A stretch of DNA of 64,000 nt from Flavobacteriales bacterium. GTDB taxonomy: Bacteria; Bacteroidota; Bacteroidia; Flavobacteriales_G; Salibacteraceae. A model generated the notes under the pieces. The model saw only the letters and a list, made by a program, of their open reading frames with translations. It made no database searches and was not told the origin of the DNA. The stretch's first letter is position 1, and the number at the start of each line of letters is the position of its first letter. The translations under genes and the position numbers were made by a program. This document shows, in pieces, positions 38,350 through 47,447 of this stretch. The stretch spans positions 1 through 64,000 of the forward strand of contig JAGQYO010000008.1 of the NCBI GenBank assembly GCA_020435995.1, given 5' to 3'.

Positions 38350-39263
38350 CTGCAATAGGCACTTGGCTTGATGCATTAAGGCTGAAAACACTTCCACTGG
38401 CCTTGTCCTGTATTTTTATGGGAAGTTCATTGGCATTCTACTTTGGTTATTTCGATGCTACTATTATGCTTTTGGCCACACTTACTACATTGTTTCTTCA
38501 AGTGCTATCTAATTTGGCCAATGACTATGGCGATGCCCAAAAAGGAACTGATGGTGAAGGACGGTTGGGGCCTCTACGCGCGGTACAATCTGGAATGATA
38601 ACTGAGAAATCGATGAAATTGGCAGTTGTATTGTTTGCCTTACTTTCCTTAGCCTCTGGAATTACGTTACTTATGGTTTCGTTTTCGTCATTGTCCTTGG
38701 CTATGTGGATATTTTTAGGGTTGGGGATTGGTGCTATTGCTGCTGCAATTAAATACACGGTTGGTGATAATGCCTACGGTTATAGAGGACTCGGCGACTT
38801 ATTTGTCCTTATTTTTTTTGGGTTTATAGGTGTGTTGGGTTCTTTTTACTTGTATGCAGGGCTAGTTTTTATGTCTCTTTTTTTGCCAGCGCTCGCCATA
38901 GGAGTTTTTGCGATGGGTGTGCTCAACCTCAATAATTTGAGAGATATCGACAACGACCGTGCATCTGGAAAAATCACCATTGTGGTAAAGTATGGTGCAT
39001 CCTTTTCTAAAAAATACCACTTGTTTTTGCTGGCTGTAGGCTGGCTTAGCGCCTTGTTGTTTTCCGTAATTCACTTCAAACATCCTGTTCAATTGATATA
39101 TATCCTTTCCCTACCAATTTTTTATAAGAATGCACAAAAAGTAATGGTCTACAACAATCCCAAGGAATTAATTCCCTCCCTTAAGCAATTGGCTTTAGGC
39201 ACCTTTGTGTTTACCCTTTTATTTGGCTTGGGTCTGGCTTTAACTAGTTTTATTTCACAATGA
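38346..39263 (+). CDS. menA: 1,4-dihydroxy-2-naphthoate polyprenyltransferase
   Basis: A 305-residue UbiA-superfamily membrane enzyme that attaches the polyprenyl tail to dihydroxynaphthoate. The first aspartate-rich motif is NDYGDAQKGTDGEGRLGPLRA, the second is NLRDIDNDRASGK, and both bind the polyprenyl diphosphate through magnesium. About eight or nine membrane segments are visible. It overlaps menD and menC by four bases each. The order places the membrane step between the MenD and MenC genes, as is frequent in Bacteroidota. Confidence 0.95.
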   Translation: MTAIGTWLDALRLKTLPLALSCIFMGSSLAFYFGYFDATIMLLATLTTLFLQVLSNLANDYGDAQKGTDGEGRLGPLRAVQSGMITEKSMKLAVVLFALLSLASGITLLMVSFSSLSLAMWIFLGLGIGAIAAAIKYTVGDNAYGYRGLGDLFVLIFFGFIGVLGSFYLYAGLVFMSLFLPALAIGVFAMGVLNLNNLRDIDNDRASGKITIVVKYGASFSKKYHLFLLAVGWLSALLFSVIHFKHPVQLIYILSLPIFYKNAQKVMVYNNPKELIPSLKQLALGTFVFTLLFGLGLALTSFISQ

Positions 39264-40327
39264 AGGCCCGCTATGCTAAGTATTTTCTGAAATTCATTAG
39301 GCCTGCTGGTACTTCTAGAGGGATCCTTTATGAAAAAGAGAGCTATTTTATTCGAATAGAGGATGAAGTGTCTAATCAATATGGCATAGGTGAGTGTGGG
39401 CTTCTTCGCGGGCTGTCATTCGATGATCGATTGAATTATGAAGCGATTTTAATTCAGACGTTAAAGGATTTTAATAGCGGAAAAACTTGGGATGACATAA
39501 AGCCAACTCTTCAAGAATGGCCCTCTATTTTTTTTGGTATTGAAACGGCGATGAAGTCATTGCACGCCAGCGACCCTTTCGCCTTATTTGACAATTCGTT
39601 TTCTCAAGGTAGAGCTGGAATTGAAATAAATGGTTTGGTTTGGATGGGCGATTTTGAGTTTATGTCACGGCAAATTGAAGAAAAAATTCATAAAGGTTAT
39701 AATTGTATTAAACTGAAAATTGGAGCCTTAGATTTTGAAAAAGAGTTGGCATTAATCCAAAAGATCAGAAAATCTTATGCTGTTTCTGATATTGAAATTA
39801 GGGTGGATGCCAATGGCGCATTCCTGATAAGAGATGCATTAGATAAACTTAAGGAATTAAGTAAATATCAGATTCATTCGATTGAGCAGCCCATTGCACC
39901 AAAACAACATAGGGCTATGGCTCAACTATGCTTGGCATCACCAATTCCCATTGCTCTCGATGAGGATTTAATTGGAGTGATAGAAAGAGCAAACAAAGAG
40001 TCACTTTTAGAAACAATAAAACCTGCCTACCTTATTTTGAAACCATCATTCTTGGGCGGATTTGAGGCTACAAGCGAGTGGATAAATTTGGCTAAGGAAA
40101 GAAGCATAGGTTACTGGTTGACAAGTGCATTGGAATCAAATATTGGGCTAAATGCCATTTCTCAATATGCGTATTCATTAGCTTCTTCCATTCCGCAAGG
40201 TTTGGGTACGGGAAGCCTTTATTCCAACAATATTCCTTCGCCTCTCCATATTGTAAAGAATCACATTTGTATAAATTCAGATGCGAAATGGGATTTATCG
40301 CAACTAAAATGGATCGATGTCTGTTGA
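39260..40327 (+). CDS. menC: o-Succinylbenzoate synthase
   Basis: A 355-residue enolase-superfamily dehydratase. Catalytic features are IKLKIG (K-x-K), RVDANGAF, SIEQPI and ALDEDL as metal ligands, and LILKPSFLGG with the second catalytic lysine. It turns the MenD/MenH product into o-succinylbenzoate. Its start overlaps menA by four bases and its end overlaps menE by 11 bases. Confidence 0.94.
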   Translation: MKARYAKYFLKFIRPAGTSRGILYEKESYFIRIEDEVSNQYGIGECGLLRGLSFDDRLNYEAILIQTLKDFNSGKTWDDIKPTLQEWPSIFFGIETAMKSLHASDPFALFDNSFSQGRAGIEINGLVWMGDFEFMSRQIEEKIHKGYNCIKLKIGALDFEKELALIQKIRKSYAVSDIEIRVDANGAFLIRDALDKLKELSKYQIHSIEQPIAPKQHRAMAQLCLASPIPIALDEDLIGVIERANKESLLETIKPAYLILKPSFLGGFEATSEWINLAKERSIGYWLTSALESNIGLNAISQYAYSLASSIPQGLGTGSLYSNNIPSPLHIVKNHICINSDAKWDLSQLKWIDVC

Positions 40328-41360
40328 TTTTCAAATAGAAGGGATTCCGTTTGTTAATTCCGAATCTTTTTGGAACGAGCTCAGTCAAGCAAGGCCGGGG
40401 TTTGCAATTTCTATTTTGCGCCATACGGTGTCCAATTTTCTTGATGCCAAAGACCATATCGTAGCTCATACAAGTGGTTCTACTGGGCCTCCAAAGGAAA
40501 TTCACATTAGCAAAGAACATGTGATTAACTCGTGTAATGCAACATGTGATTTTTTTAAATTGGAGCCCCGAATGACTATTTGGTTGTGCCTCCCGCTGGA
40601 TTTTATAGCAGGTAAAATGGTGGTATATCGGGCTATGACGCGTGGATTAAATTTATTAATAGATCGCCCAGAGGTAAGTGAGTTAGCCAAATCTAAGAGA
40701 AGCAATATTGATTTTGCGGCTATGGTTCCAACGCAGGTTCATGAACTTTTGATGTCCAATTCATCTATTTTTAAGCCAGTTTCTCAGTTAATTATTGGTG
40801 GTGCACCTGTTTCCACGAGAATCGAAAAGCTTCTTTTAAACCTCTCTGTACAGGCCTACGAAACTTATGGAATGACAGAAACAGTAAGCCACGTTGCCCT
40901 CCGCAAAATGGGTCAAGGCACTTTCACGGCCCTGCCAAACGTAAAGTTTGTTGATCGAAATGGGCAGCTTGAAATAATAGCTCCCCATATTTCAGATTCG
41001 CCAATTTTAACGAACGATGTTGCAGAAATTGTTGATGAATACCATTTTAAATGGTTAGGCCGACTCGACAACGTACTCAATTCGGGAGGAGTAAAAATTC
41101 ATCCTGAAAAAATCGAAAAATTGATCTCGGAGAGTATAAATAGGGAAGTAATTGCCTTTGGCCAAAAAAATGAAAAATATGGCGAGGTGCTTTGTGTCCT
41201 TATCGAATCAAAGGATGAAGTGGCTATACACTTACCTACTCAACTTTCACAATACGAACGACCAAAGGAAATATTTTACCTGTCTGAATTTGTGCGAACT
41301 CCGAGGGGAAAACTCCTAAGAGATGCCACATTAAAGTTGACCTTTGCAAACCGAGGTTAA
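40317..41360 (+). CDS. menE: o-Succinylbenzoate-CoA ligase, short form
   Basis: A 347-residue ANL-superfamily adenylating enzyme, shorter than the usual 450-500 residues because the N-terminal region is reduced. HTSGSTGPPKEI is the ATP P-loop motif, ETYGMTETVSHVAL is the adenine-site motif, and the C-terminal lid has RLDNVLNSGGVKIHPE and the catalytic lysine in TPRGKLLRDA. It activates o-succinylbenzoate for MenB. menB, menH and the thioesterase gene are not in the window. The stop lies in a TTAA shared with the convergent pseudouridine synthase. Confidence 0.92.
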   Translation: MSVDFQIEGIPFVNSESFWNELSQARPGFAISILRHTVSNFLDAKDHIVAHTSGSTGPPKEIHISKEHVINSCNATCDFFKLEPRMTIWLCLPLDFIAGKMVVYRAMTRGLNLLIDRPEVSELAKSKRSNIDFAAMVPTQVHELLMSNSSIFKPVSQLIIGGAPVSTRIEKLLLNLSVQAYETYGMTETVSHVALRKMGQGTFTALPNVKFVDRNGQLEIIAPHISDSPILTNDVAEIVDEYHFKWLGRLDNVLNSGGVKIHPEKIEKLISESINREVIAFGQKNEKYGEVLCVLIESKDEVAIHLPTQLSQYERPKEIFYLSEFVRTPRGKLLRDATLKLTFANRG

Positions 41361-42397
41361 TCCATTTGCTGATGAACAGCGTAGTTCCTCCATTTATCCA
41401 AAACCATTTCCATATCTGATGGAAGGTCGCTGTTAAAATGTAAAAATTTTCCGGTAGTGGGGTGCTCAAAGCCCAGGGTTTTGGCGTGAAGGGCTTGTCT
41501 TGGCAATAATTTAAAGCAATTTTCAACAAATTGCTTGTACTTCGCGAAAGTAGTACCCTTTAGTATTCTATCCCCACCGTAGGTTATGTCCCCGAATAAG
41601 GGATGTCCTATAGATTTAAAATGTGCCCTAATCTGATGGGTTCTTCCTGTTTCTAATTTACACTGAACAAGTGTAACATAACCGAATTTTTCTATGATCT
41701 TGTATCTCGTAACGGCAGGTTTTCCGAAGCTTTCGTCATCGAATACGGTCATTATCTTTCGGTCCTTTAAACTTCTTCCAATATGACCTTCAATTATTCC
41801 TTCTTCTACAGGTGGCTCTCCCCAAATAAGAGCGTAGTAAAACCGTTGAGAAGTTCTGTTAAAAAACTGCCGCGCTAGGTGAGTCATGGCAAGTTCAGTT
41901 TTTGCAACCACCATGATGCCTGTTGTCATTTTATCTAATCTGTGTACAATACCGGGTCTGTCTTCTTGATCACGTGTCGGAAGATTTTCTAAGTGGTAGA
42001 GTAGCGCATTCACTAGTGTGCCCGATTTATTGCCATATCCAGGATGACAAACCAGTCCAGCGGGTTTGTTGATCACCAGCACTTGCTCGTCTTCAAATAC
42101 AATATCTAAAGGAATGTCTTCGGGCCGAAGGCTGGTTTCTTGTTCGGGCTTGGTCATGTAAACCAGAATTTGATCGCCAGGCCTTACTTTATAGTTTGAT
42201 TTTACTATGCTTCCGTTGACAATAATACAGTTGGACTTGGCGGCATTTTGAATTCGGTTGCGAGAGGTATTCGAAACGCGGTCTATCAAAAATTTGTCTA
42301 TCCGAAGGGGTTCTTGCCCTTTGTCGGCTACAAAAGTGAGTTCTTGTAATTCTATGTCGTCATCCTCTGAAAAGGAATCTTCTAAATCTTCCTTCAC
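41357..42397 (-). CDS. rluD: RluD-family 23S rRNA pseudouridine synthase
   Basis: A 346-residue enzyme with an N-terminal S4 RNA-binding domain (RIDKFLIDRVSNTSRNRIQ, about 30-90) and a PseudoU_synth_2 catalytic domain. The catalytic aspartate lies in GIVHRLDKMTTGIMVVAKT, and LETGRTHQIRAHFKSIGHP is the family signature. The start overlaps the T9SS protein stop by one base, and the order PASTA protein, T9SS protein, rluD suggests one transcript. In Bacteroidota, rluD often lies near ddl and a PASTA protein gene, as here. Family certain; exact uridine targets inferred. Confidence 0.92.
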   Translation of the reverse strand: MKEDLEDSFSEDDDIELQELTFVADKGQEPLRIDKFLIDRVSNTSRNRIQNAAKSNCIIVNGSIVKSNYKVRPGDQILVYMTKPEQETSLRPEDIPLDIVFEDEQVLVINKPAGLVCHPGYGNKSGTLVNALLYHLENLPTRDQEDRPGIVHRLDKMTTGIMVVAKTELAMTHLARQFFNRTSQRFYYALIWGEPPVEEGIIEGHIGRSLKDRKIMTVFDDESFGKPAVTRYKIIEKFGYVTLVQCKLETGRTHQIRAHFKSIGHPLFGDITYGGDRILKGTTFAKYKQFVENCFKLLPRQALHAKTLGFEHPTTGKFLHFNSDLPSDMEMVLDKWRNYAVHQQMD

Positions 42398-44601
42398 TAT
42401 CTGGAGATCATCAATTTTTTGGTAGATGTCGAACCAGATTCGTCTGATACTCGAACTATATATAATCCTACTTCTAGTTGGTCAATTTGAATTGTTGAAG
42501 ATCCAGTCGTTTCATTCAACACCAATCGGCCTTTAGTGTCATAGATGTCAATTGAAATAATCGTTTTATCTGTTGAGATGTTGAGCATGTTGCTCGCTGG
42601 GTTAGGATATAATTTTACGTCGCTTGTGGAGGGAATAATTGTTTCTGATTCGAGTGGTTCTTCTTTCCCATTGCCAAAATCAGCTCTAATCATAATGGTA
42701 CCTTGATAAATGCTTTTGGACCATCGACCTGGAACTTCCGAAACAAATGTTTTGTCTTGGTTGTTGTAGTTTACATCGTAGCCAACGTAGGTTTTATTTT
42801 GGTCATATTGCTCCCAACCAATATAAAATTTTCCGTCTACGATAATGTCTTCTGGCAACACATACCGATGAAACCGCCCTGCCGATGTTTTTACAACGTC
42901 AATTGGTCCGCTTTCATATATGGCGCTCGATCCAAGAGTCTTGTACACCTTTAGTTTTATTTTGTGAAAGGAAACAGGCTCGAATGTTTCCACAAAATTG
43001 ATAAGAATTCCTCTTAAGGTATCGCTAACTGGCGTTTCAAACTCAACAGCTAGGTTGGTTCCCACCAAATTTAAATGATATGTTTTTTCAGCAGAATAGT
43101 CATCATAACTGTAATAGCGATCAAATATTTGAATGTGTACCAAGGTATCGTTTTCGCGAAATTGGTCGTTCGACGAGAATGTTTGGCTCACTACTCTAAA
43201 CCATTGTCTTTCGTGATCATCCAAGGGAAACGTAAAATTATTTGACCCACCCCTCAACGTCATCGGAATCTTGTACTCTCCATTAATAGGCACATTGGGG
43301 TATTGCTGAAGCGAAGAAACAAAAGTGCTATTAAATTCTGCTGCTCGGTAAACCTTATAGCGTGCCTCAGCAATATCTGGTTTCTTGCTCAGGTTGCGCA
43401 TGTGCAAGTTAATGGTGTCGCCAGTAAATTCCCAGGGATTGGTTTTATAATGTTCCCACGGCATCGAAGTGTAATTCTTAATCGTAGTTCGTATAGGTTT
43501 TGAAATGGCAAAGTCTTCAATTTCGTCGAACAATTCTCGTTTTTCATCTAGGTGGATATAATCTATGTGCCAATGGTCGAAGTTACCGGAAAGTGTTGCG
43601 TAATTCTTGAAGCGAAATTTAAATCCCTTTTGTAGATATATAGTGTCTTTTATATGAAAAAAAACTTGTTTAAAAGGGGCTAATGAGTCCAACTCATTGG
43701 ACCAAATGGTTGACCATTGTTTGGTTATGGGCGAGAAAAAATCCAGTGTAAGTGAATCTACTTTTTCGGGCCTATCACCATATCCCTGGGCTTGATAAAA
43801 AAAGCTGAGATAAATGGAATCAGAAGAACCGTATCTTATGGTTTGTCCGCTAATTTTTTTACCGTATAAATTGATGGGTTTCGATTCAAATTCATCGGCT
43901 TTTCCAAAGGTGAGTTTGCTGCTGTTGTCGTAAGGGTTGCCGTTGCTGTCGAGTCCATCAAAAGTGATGATTCCAAGGGTAGGAGGGTCTACCGCCATGG
44001 TTCTGTTCCAAAAAGCTCCGCGGCTTATCCAATAGGAGTAGTTATCGTCACGTGCAAAATAATGGGCTTTTCTTAAATTGTAAATAATGGTATCAGGCGT
44101 AATATCGATTTTACGAGTAATTCCATTTTGCGTGAACAAATGGTAATTTCTGTGCACATAAAATTGATCTGTAAGGAAGAATTCTCTAATGCTATCGCCA
44201 TAGTAGTTCACCAACATCGAATCGGCCTTACTTGAGTCTAATTTCCCAGTAAATGGGTTGAGAATAATGTTGTAAGCTGGTTCAAATCGGTATTCCAATG
44301 AATCTGGACTCTGTCCATCAACGGTAAACTTAAAACTGGCTGAATCAAAAACGGCAGGATCATCTAATGAAACCGGAAATATTTTTAATCGGTATTTGGT
44401 GAAGTCATCAATTACTGGCAAATTCAGGGTGTCGTATAAATAGATGATTTCGTTATCATTTGCTCCAGCGCGAGAAGATTGAATTGCATTTTGCGATTGC
44501 TGTTCTGGCCTAAAGGGTAATTCACCCAATTCCTCCTGCGCCATTACCGGCCCAAATATGAGAAACAATACAGAAAATATATAGAGTTTAATAGCTGACA
44601 T
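42397..44601 (-). CDS. Secreted protein with T9SS type A sorting domain
   Basis: A 734-residue protein with an N-terminal signal peptide (about 1-21, ending VMAQ) and a C-terminal sorting domain (KLYPNPASNMLNIS, ending KKLMISR). The middle is beta-rich with aromatic residues and resembles no family that I recognise; one segment may be a lectin- or sandwich-like unit (DHWHIDYIHLDEK near residue 345). It is likely exported by T9SS. It overlaps the PASTA gene and rluD by one base at each end. Function unknown. Confidence 0.82.
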   Translation of the reverse strand: MSAIKLYIFSVLFLIFGPVMAQEELGELPFRPEQQSQNAIQSSRAGANDNEIIYLYDTLNLPVIDDFTKYRLKIFPVSLDDPAVFDSASFKFTVDGQSPDSLEYRFEPAYNIILNPFTGKLDSSKADSMLVNYYGDSIREFFLTDQFYVHRNYHLFTQNGITRKIDITPDTIIYNLRKAHYFARDDNYSYWISRGAFWNRTMAVDPPTLGIITFDGLDSNGNPYDNSSKLTFGKADEFESKPINLYGKKISGQTIRYGSSDSIYLSFFYQAQGYGDRPEKVDSLTLDFFSPITKQWSTIWSNELDSLAPFKQVFFHIKDTIYLQKGFKFRFKNYATLSGNFDHWHIDYIHLDEKRELFDEIEDFAISKPIRTTIKNYTSMPWEHYKTNPWEFTGDTINLHMRNLSKKPDIAEARYKVYRAAEFNSTFVSSLQQYPNVPINGEYKIPMTLRGGSNNFTFPLDDHERQWFRVVSQTFSSNDQFRENDTLVHIQIFDRYYSYDDYSAEKTYHLNLVGTNLAVEFETPVSDTLRGILINFVETFEPVSFHKIKLKVYKTLGSSAIYESGPIDVVKTSAGRFHRYVLPEDIIVDGKFYIGWEQYDQNKTYVGYDVNYNNQDKTFVSEVPGRWSKSIYQGTIMIRADFGNGKEEPLESETIIPSTSDVKLYPNPASNMLNISTDKTIISIDIYDTKGRLVLNETTGSSTIQIDQLEVGLYIVRVSDESGSTSTKKLMISR

Positions 44602-45425
44602 TATTGAAGCGTATCCTGTGGCTCGTCTACTATCGGAATTTCGGGCCTTTTATTGTCATCAGTAGTGAAGAACAATTGAATGGGACTGCCTAAATAAGCT
44701 GATGGATTATTGGTAGGAGCCGGAATCTGCTTATAAACGAAGGCATTCAGTGAGTCACTTGCAGTGAATTCCGCATCTAGCACCATCACACTGATTTTTA
44801 GTCCAGCTTGTTTGGTCGTTTCTAGGGCATCGGCCATGCTCATTCCACCCAGATAAGGAATCGGAACAAATTGATCGCTTTTACCACCACCAAGTACCAG
44901 TGCCAGACTAGTTCCTATATCGAGCTTTGTTCCCGGGGGAATCCTTTTTCCTCTTATTTCAATAAACTCTAGGCAATCAACACATTCACTAGGGATATAA
45001 CTTATAGAATCAACTTTAAAGCCTATGGCTCTGAGTTGTGCGATTACGTTCCTTCTGTCGTCAAATTTCAGATTGGGTAACGGAATTTTAGGGGCTTGAT
45101 AGGCACTTAATGTGAGATAAATCTTGCGATCCATTTTAACCAGAAATCCGCTGTCAGGAATTTGTTCCATCACCATTCCTCCACCTACTTTCTCAACGTA
45201 TATGGAATCTACAACAACAAATCCTAGCGATTCGTTTGCTAATAGATGCTCTACTTCGGAGATGTGATACCCTCTGATGTTTGGAACGGCCAATTCTTCT
45301 CCATGCAGGGTGTAGGAATTCAAATAGCTAAATAGGCCATAAAGCATTATGCATACTAGCACAGCGTATGCGCCAATGTGCATCCAAAACTGCTTAGTAA
45401 ATATGAATTGGATAAATTTTATCAC
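44601..45425 (-). CDS. PASTA-domain protein, membrane-anchored
   Basis: A 274-residue protein with one membrane segment (about residues 15-36) and an extracytoplasmic region of three PASTA-like domains (about 40-108, 110-180, 190-262). Repeated marks are VPNIRGYHISEVEHLL, PLPNLKFDDRRNVIAQL and PIPYLGGMSMADALE. PASTA domains bind peptidoglycan fragments. There is no kinase domain, unlike PknB-type proteins, and the ddl gene is divergent nearby, so a cell-wall role fits. The start codon is GTG at 45423-45425. A -7 box lies about 17 bases upstream. Confidence 0.87.
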   Translation of the reverse strand: MIKFIQFIFTKQFWMHIGAYAVLVCIMLYGLFSYLNSYTLHGEELAVPNIRGYHISEVEHLLANESLGFVVVDSIYVEKVGGGMVMEQIPDSGFLVKMDRKIYLTLSAYQAPKIPLPNLKFDDRRNVIAQLRAIGFKVDSISYIPSECVDCLEFIEIRGKRIPPGTKLDIGTSLALVLGGGKSDQFVPIPYLGGMSMADALETTKQAGLKISVMVLDAEFTASDSLNAFVYKQIPAPTNNPSAYLGSPIQLFFTTDDNKRPEIPIVDEPQDTLQ

Positions 45426-45441
45426 ACTTCTCGTTTAAACG

Positions 45442-45449
45442 CAAAGATA
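45442..45449 (-). promoter_or_regulatory. Candidate -7 box (TATCTTTG) for the PASTA-T9SS-rluD operon
   Basis: The minus strand reads TATCTTTG, 16 bases before the GTG start. A TTG lies upstream at 14-base spacing, which is shorter than usual. Confidence 0.45.
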
Positions 45450-45543
45450 ACATTGATATTCACCAATTGTAAGCCAACACCAAGCGCTTTTTTATCAGTT
45501 CAATATGTTAGTAAATCCATTATAAGTTTTGACGCTCATGAAG

Positions 45544-45571
45544 TTGCCCAATTAGGCTCAAATTAAATTTG
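45544..45571 (+). promoter_or_regulatory. Promoter of ddl: TTG, 17 bases, TAAATTTG
   Basis: TTG at 45544-45546 and TAAATTTG at 45564-45571 are 17 bases apart, matching the Flavobacterium-type promoter TTG-N17-23-TAnnTTTG. The ATG follows 16 bases later at 45588. This is the only full two-part match that I found. Confidence 0.6.
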
Positions 45572-45587
45572 AATAAACTGAATTTTG

Positions 45588-46577
45588 ATGGAAAAATTAA
45601 ATATTGGTGTAGTCTGCGGTGGATTTAGTGGCGAAGCAGTTATTTCACTCAAAAGCGCAGATACCATACTAAAAAGTCTTGATGGTTCTAAATACAACGT
45701 GTTTAAACTTGAGCTGAATAAAGAAGGATGGAAGGTTTCTGCAAGCTCAAACGTTGATTGGCGCATTAACCGATCAGACTTCACGCTTGAGAGTGATGTA
45801 GATAAAATAAAACTGGATGCAGTTGTAAATGTAATTCACGGAACGCCCGGAGAAGATGGCAAACTTCAGGGATATTTTGAGCTACTCGGCGTGCCTTATA
45901 CCAATTCTGACGTGCTTGCTTCGGCATTGGCTTTTAACAAGGGGTTTTGCAATCAATACTTGAGTAAGAACGACATCAAAGTGGCCGAGTCTGTGTTTTT
46001 GCACTCAAAAGATCAAGAGGTGGATGAAGATAAAATCATAAGCAAGCTTGGCTTACCATGTTTCGTTAAACCAAATGATGGCGGTTCAAGCCTCGGAGTA
46101 ACCAAGGTTAGAACCAAAGGAGAATTGCTTCCTGCCATTGAAAAAGCGTTCTCCATAGGATCGAGGGTACTTATTGAATCATTTGTGAATGGAACCGAAA
46201 TCACTTGTGGTGTTATTTGTTGGAACGGAAAACCCACTGCCGTGGCGGTAACTGAAATTGTATTCGAATCGGATTTTTTCGATTTTAACGCGAAATACTT
46301 GTCCAAAACCACCCAGGAAATTACCCCAGCCAGAATCCCGAAGGATGTTTATGATACCGCCATGCAAAAGTCAGTGGAGATCTATAAATTACTTGGCTGC
46401 CGTGGATTTTTTAGGGCTGATTATATTCTACAAAATGGTGAACTATTTTTAATTGAGGTAAATACCATTCCGGGTATGTCGGCACAAAGTTTAATGCCTC
46501 AAATGCTTGATTATGCTGGTTTTCCATTATCAGAGGTTCTCGATCAAGAAATCAATTTATTGGTTCAGGGCAGATAA
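45588..46577 (+). CDS. ddl: D-alanine-D-alanine ligase
   Basis: A 329-residue ATP-grasp ligase that makes the D-Ala-D-Ala dipeptide for peptidoglycan. The N-terminus has IGVVCGGFSGEAVISLKSA, then VIHGTPGEDGKLQGYFE, ATP-site CFVKPNDGGSSLGV, and the metal site in FLIEVNTIPGMSAQSLMP. ATG at 45588 is preferred to the TTG one codon before. It is divergent from the PASTA gene and overlaps the rdgB end by 13 bases, tail to tail. Confidence 0.97.
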   Translation: MEKLNIGVVCGGFSGEAVISLKSADTILKSLDGSKYNVFKLELNKEGWKVSASSNVDWRINRSDFTLESDVDKIKLDAVVNVIHGTPGEDGKLQGYFELLGVPYTNSDVLASALAFNKGFCNQYLSKNDIKVAESVFLHSKDQEVDEDKIISKLGLPCFVKPNDGGSSLGVTKVRTKGELLPAIEKAFSIGSRVLIESFVNGTEITCGVICWNGKPTAVAVTEIVFESDFFDFNAKYLSKTTQEITPARIPKDVYDTAMQKSVEIYKLLGCRGFFRADYILQNGELFLIEVNTIPGMSAQSLMPQMLDYAGFPLSEVLDQEINLLVQGR

Positions 46578-47155
46578 CTTTCTAAGAAAAGAAGTAGCTT
46601 TTTAACGGCTAGTCCTCGGTGGCTTATTTCATTTTTTAATTCTGTTGTCATTTCGGCAAAAGTTTCATTGTACCCAACAGGCTTGAAAATAGGATCGTAG
46701 CCAAAACCATCACTGCCCTTGTATTCCTCCAAAATAGTTCCTTCAACTACACCTTCAAATGTTTTAATTCCATGTTGATCCATAAATGAAATTACGGTTT
46801 TGAACCTAGCTTTTCTGTCTTTTTTTTTAGCTAAATTTCGGAGTACTTTGTCGCAATTGTCTTTAAAAGAGCATGCCTCGCCAGCATATCTTGCGGAGTA
46901 CACGCCGGGCTCTCCGTTTAAGGAATCGATGATGAGTCCAGTATCGTCAGCAAAACAAGGAATGTTATAGCGTTCAAATATGTATTCGACTTTTTGCTTG
47001 GAATTGCCCTCGATGGTATCCTGTGTTTCAGGAATTTCTCCCTTAAAATTTATATCTTTTAGCGAAAGCAAAATTATTTTATTGCCTACAGCTTGCTGCA
47101 CCTCTTTTAGTTTATGAAGGTTATTTGTGGCAAATACAATTTCTGTTTTTTTCAT
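46565..47155 (-). CDS. rdgB: dITP/XTP pyrophosphatase (RdgB/HAM1 family)
   Basis: A 196-residue house-cleaning enzyme that hydrolyses dITP, ITP and XTP to monophosphates. The N-terminal FATNNLHKLKEVQ carries the family's T/S-x-N-x-x-K motif. FADDTGLIIDSLNGEPGVYSARYAG holds the metal-binding aspartates, and GFGYDPIFKPVG and SHRGLAVKKL complete the signature. Length is standard. It starts with ATG at 47155, and a TAGATTTG -7 box is only 6 bases upstream. Confidence 0.96.
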   Translation of the reverse strand: MKKTEIVFATNNLHKLKEVQQAVGNKIILLSLKDINFKGEIPETQDTIEGNSKQKVEYIFERYNIPCFADDTGLIIDSLNGEPGVYSARYAGEACSFKDNCDKVLRNLAKKKDRKARFKTVISFMDQHGIKTFEGVVEGTILEEYKGSDGFGYDPIFKPVGYNETFAEMTTELKNEISHRGLAVKKLLLFLESYLP

Positions 47156-47161
47156 AGTCTA

Positions 47162-47169
47162 CAAATCTA
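47162..47169 (-). promoter_or_regulatory. Candidate -7 box (TAGATTTG) for rdgB
   Basis: The minus strand reads TAGATTTG directly before the rdgB start. Use of this box would give a near-leaderless transcript. Confidence 0.35.
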
Positions 47170-47186
47170 AACGATACCTTCGTCGG

Positions 47187-47447
47187 ATGAATTTTCCTGC
47201 TTGCTTTAGGTACCCAAACCATAAAACGTGGATTCGAATTCACTCTTTTGATCGATTTGAAGAAATTGTGCTTATTGGTAAAAAATATGAGCACATTGAA
47301 ATTCGTGCTGAACAATACCCCGAAAAATTGAAAATAAAAGATATGTTGGCCAATGAAAACGGGTGGTTAGAGGAAGTCAATGAATCGGAGTTTATCAACT
47401 TTTTGGAAGAAATAAAAAAAAGCCACTCGCTACTCGGCTCGGTTTAA
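47187..47447 (+). CDS. Small protein of unknown function
   Basis: An 86-residue protein that I do not recognise. ATG at 47187 (MNFPACFRYPNHK) is preferred over an upstream start at 47127, which would overlap rdgB on the opposite strand. It is mixed in charge, with no signal peptide or membrane segment. The end, NFLEEIKKSHSLLGSV, suggests a terminal helix. It overlaps the acetyltransferase gene by 18 bases, tail to tail. Natural coding look and length between two real genes support it, but homologues could not be checked. Confidence 0.6.
   Translation: MNFPACFRYPNHKTWIRIHSFDRFEEIVLIGKKYEHIEIRAEQYPEKLKIKDMLANENGWLEEVNESEFINFLEEIKKSHSLLGSV

Noticed and set aside
47127-47186. Longer N-terminus for the small unknown protein
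   Set aside because: It would overlap the start of rdgB on the other strand; the ATG at 47187 avoids this.
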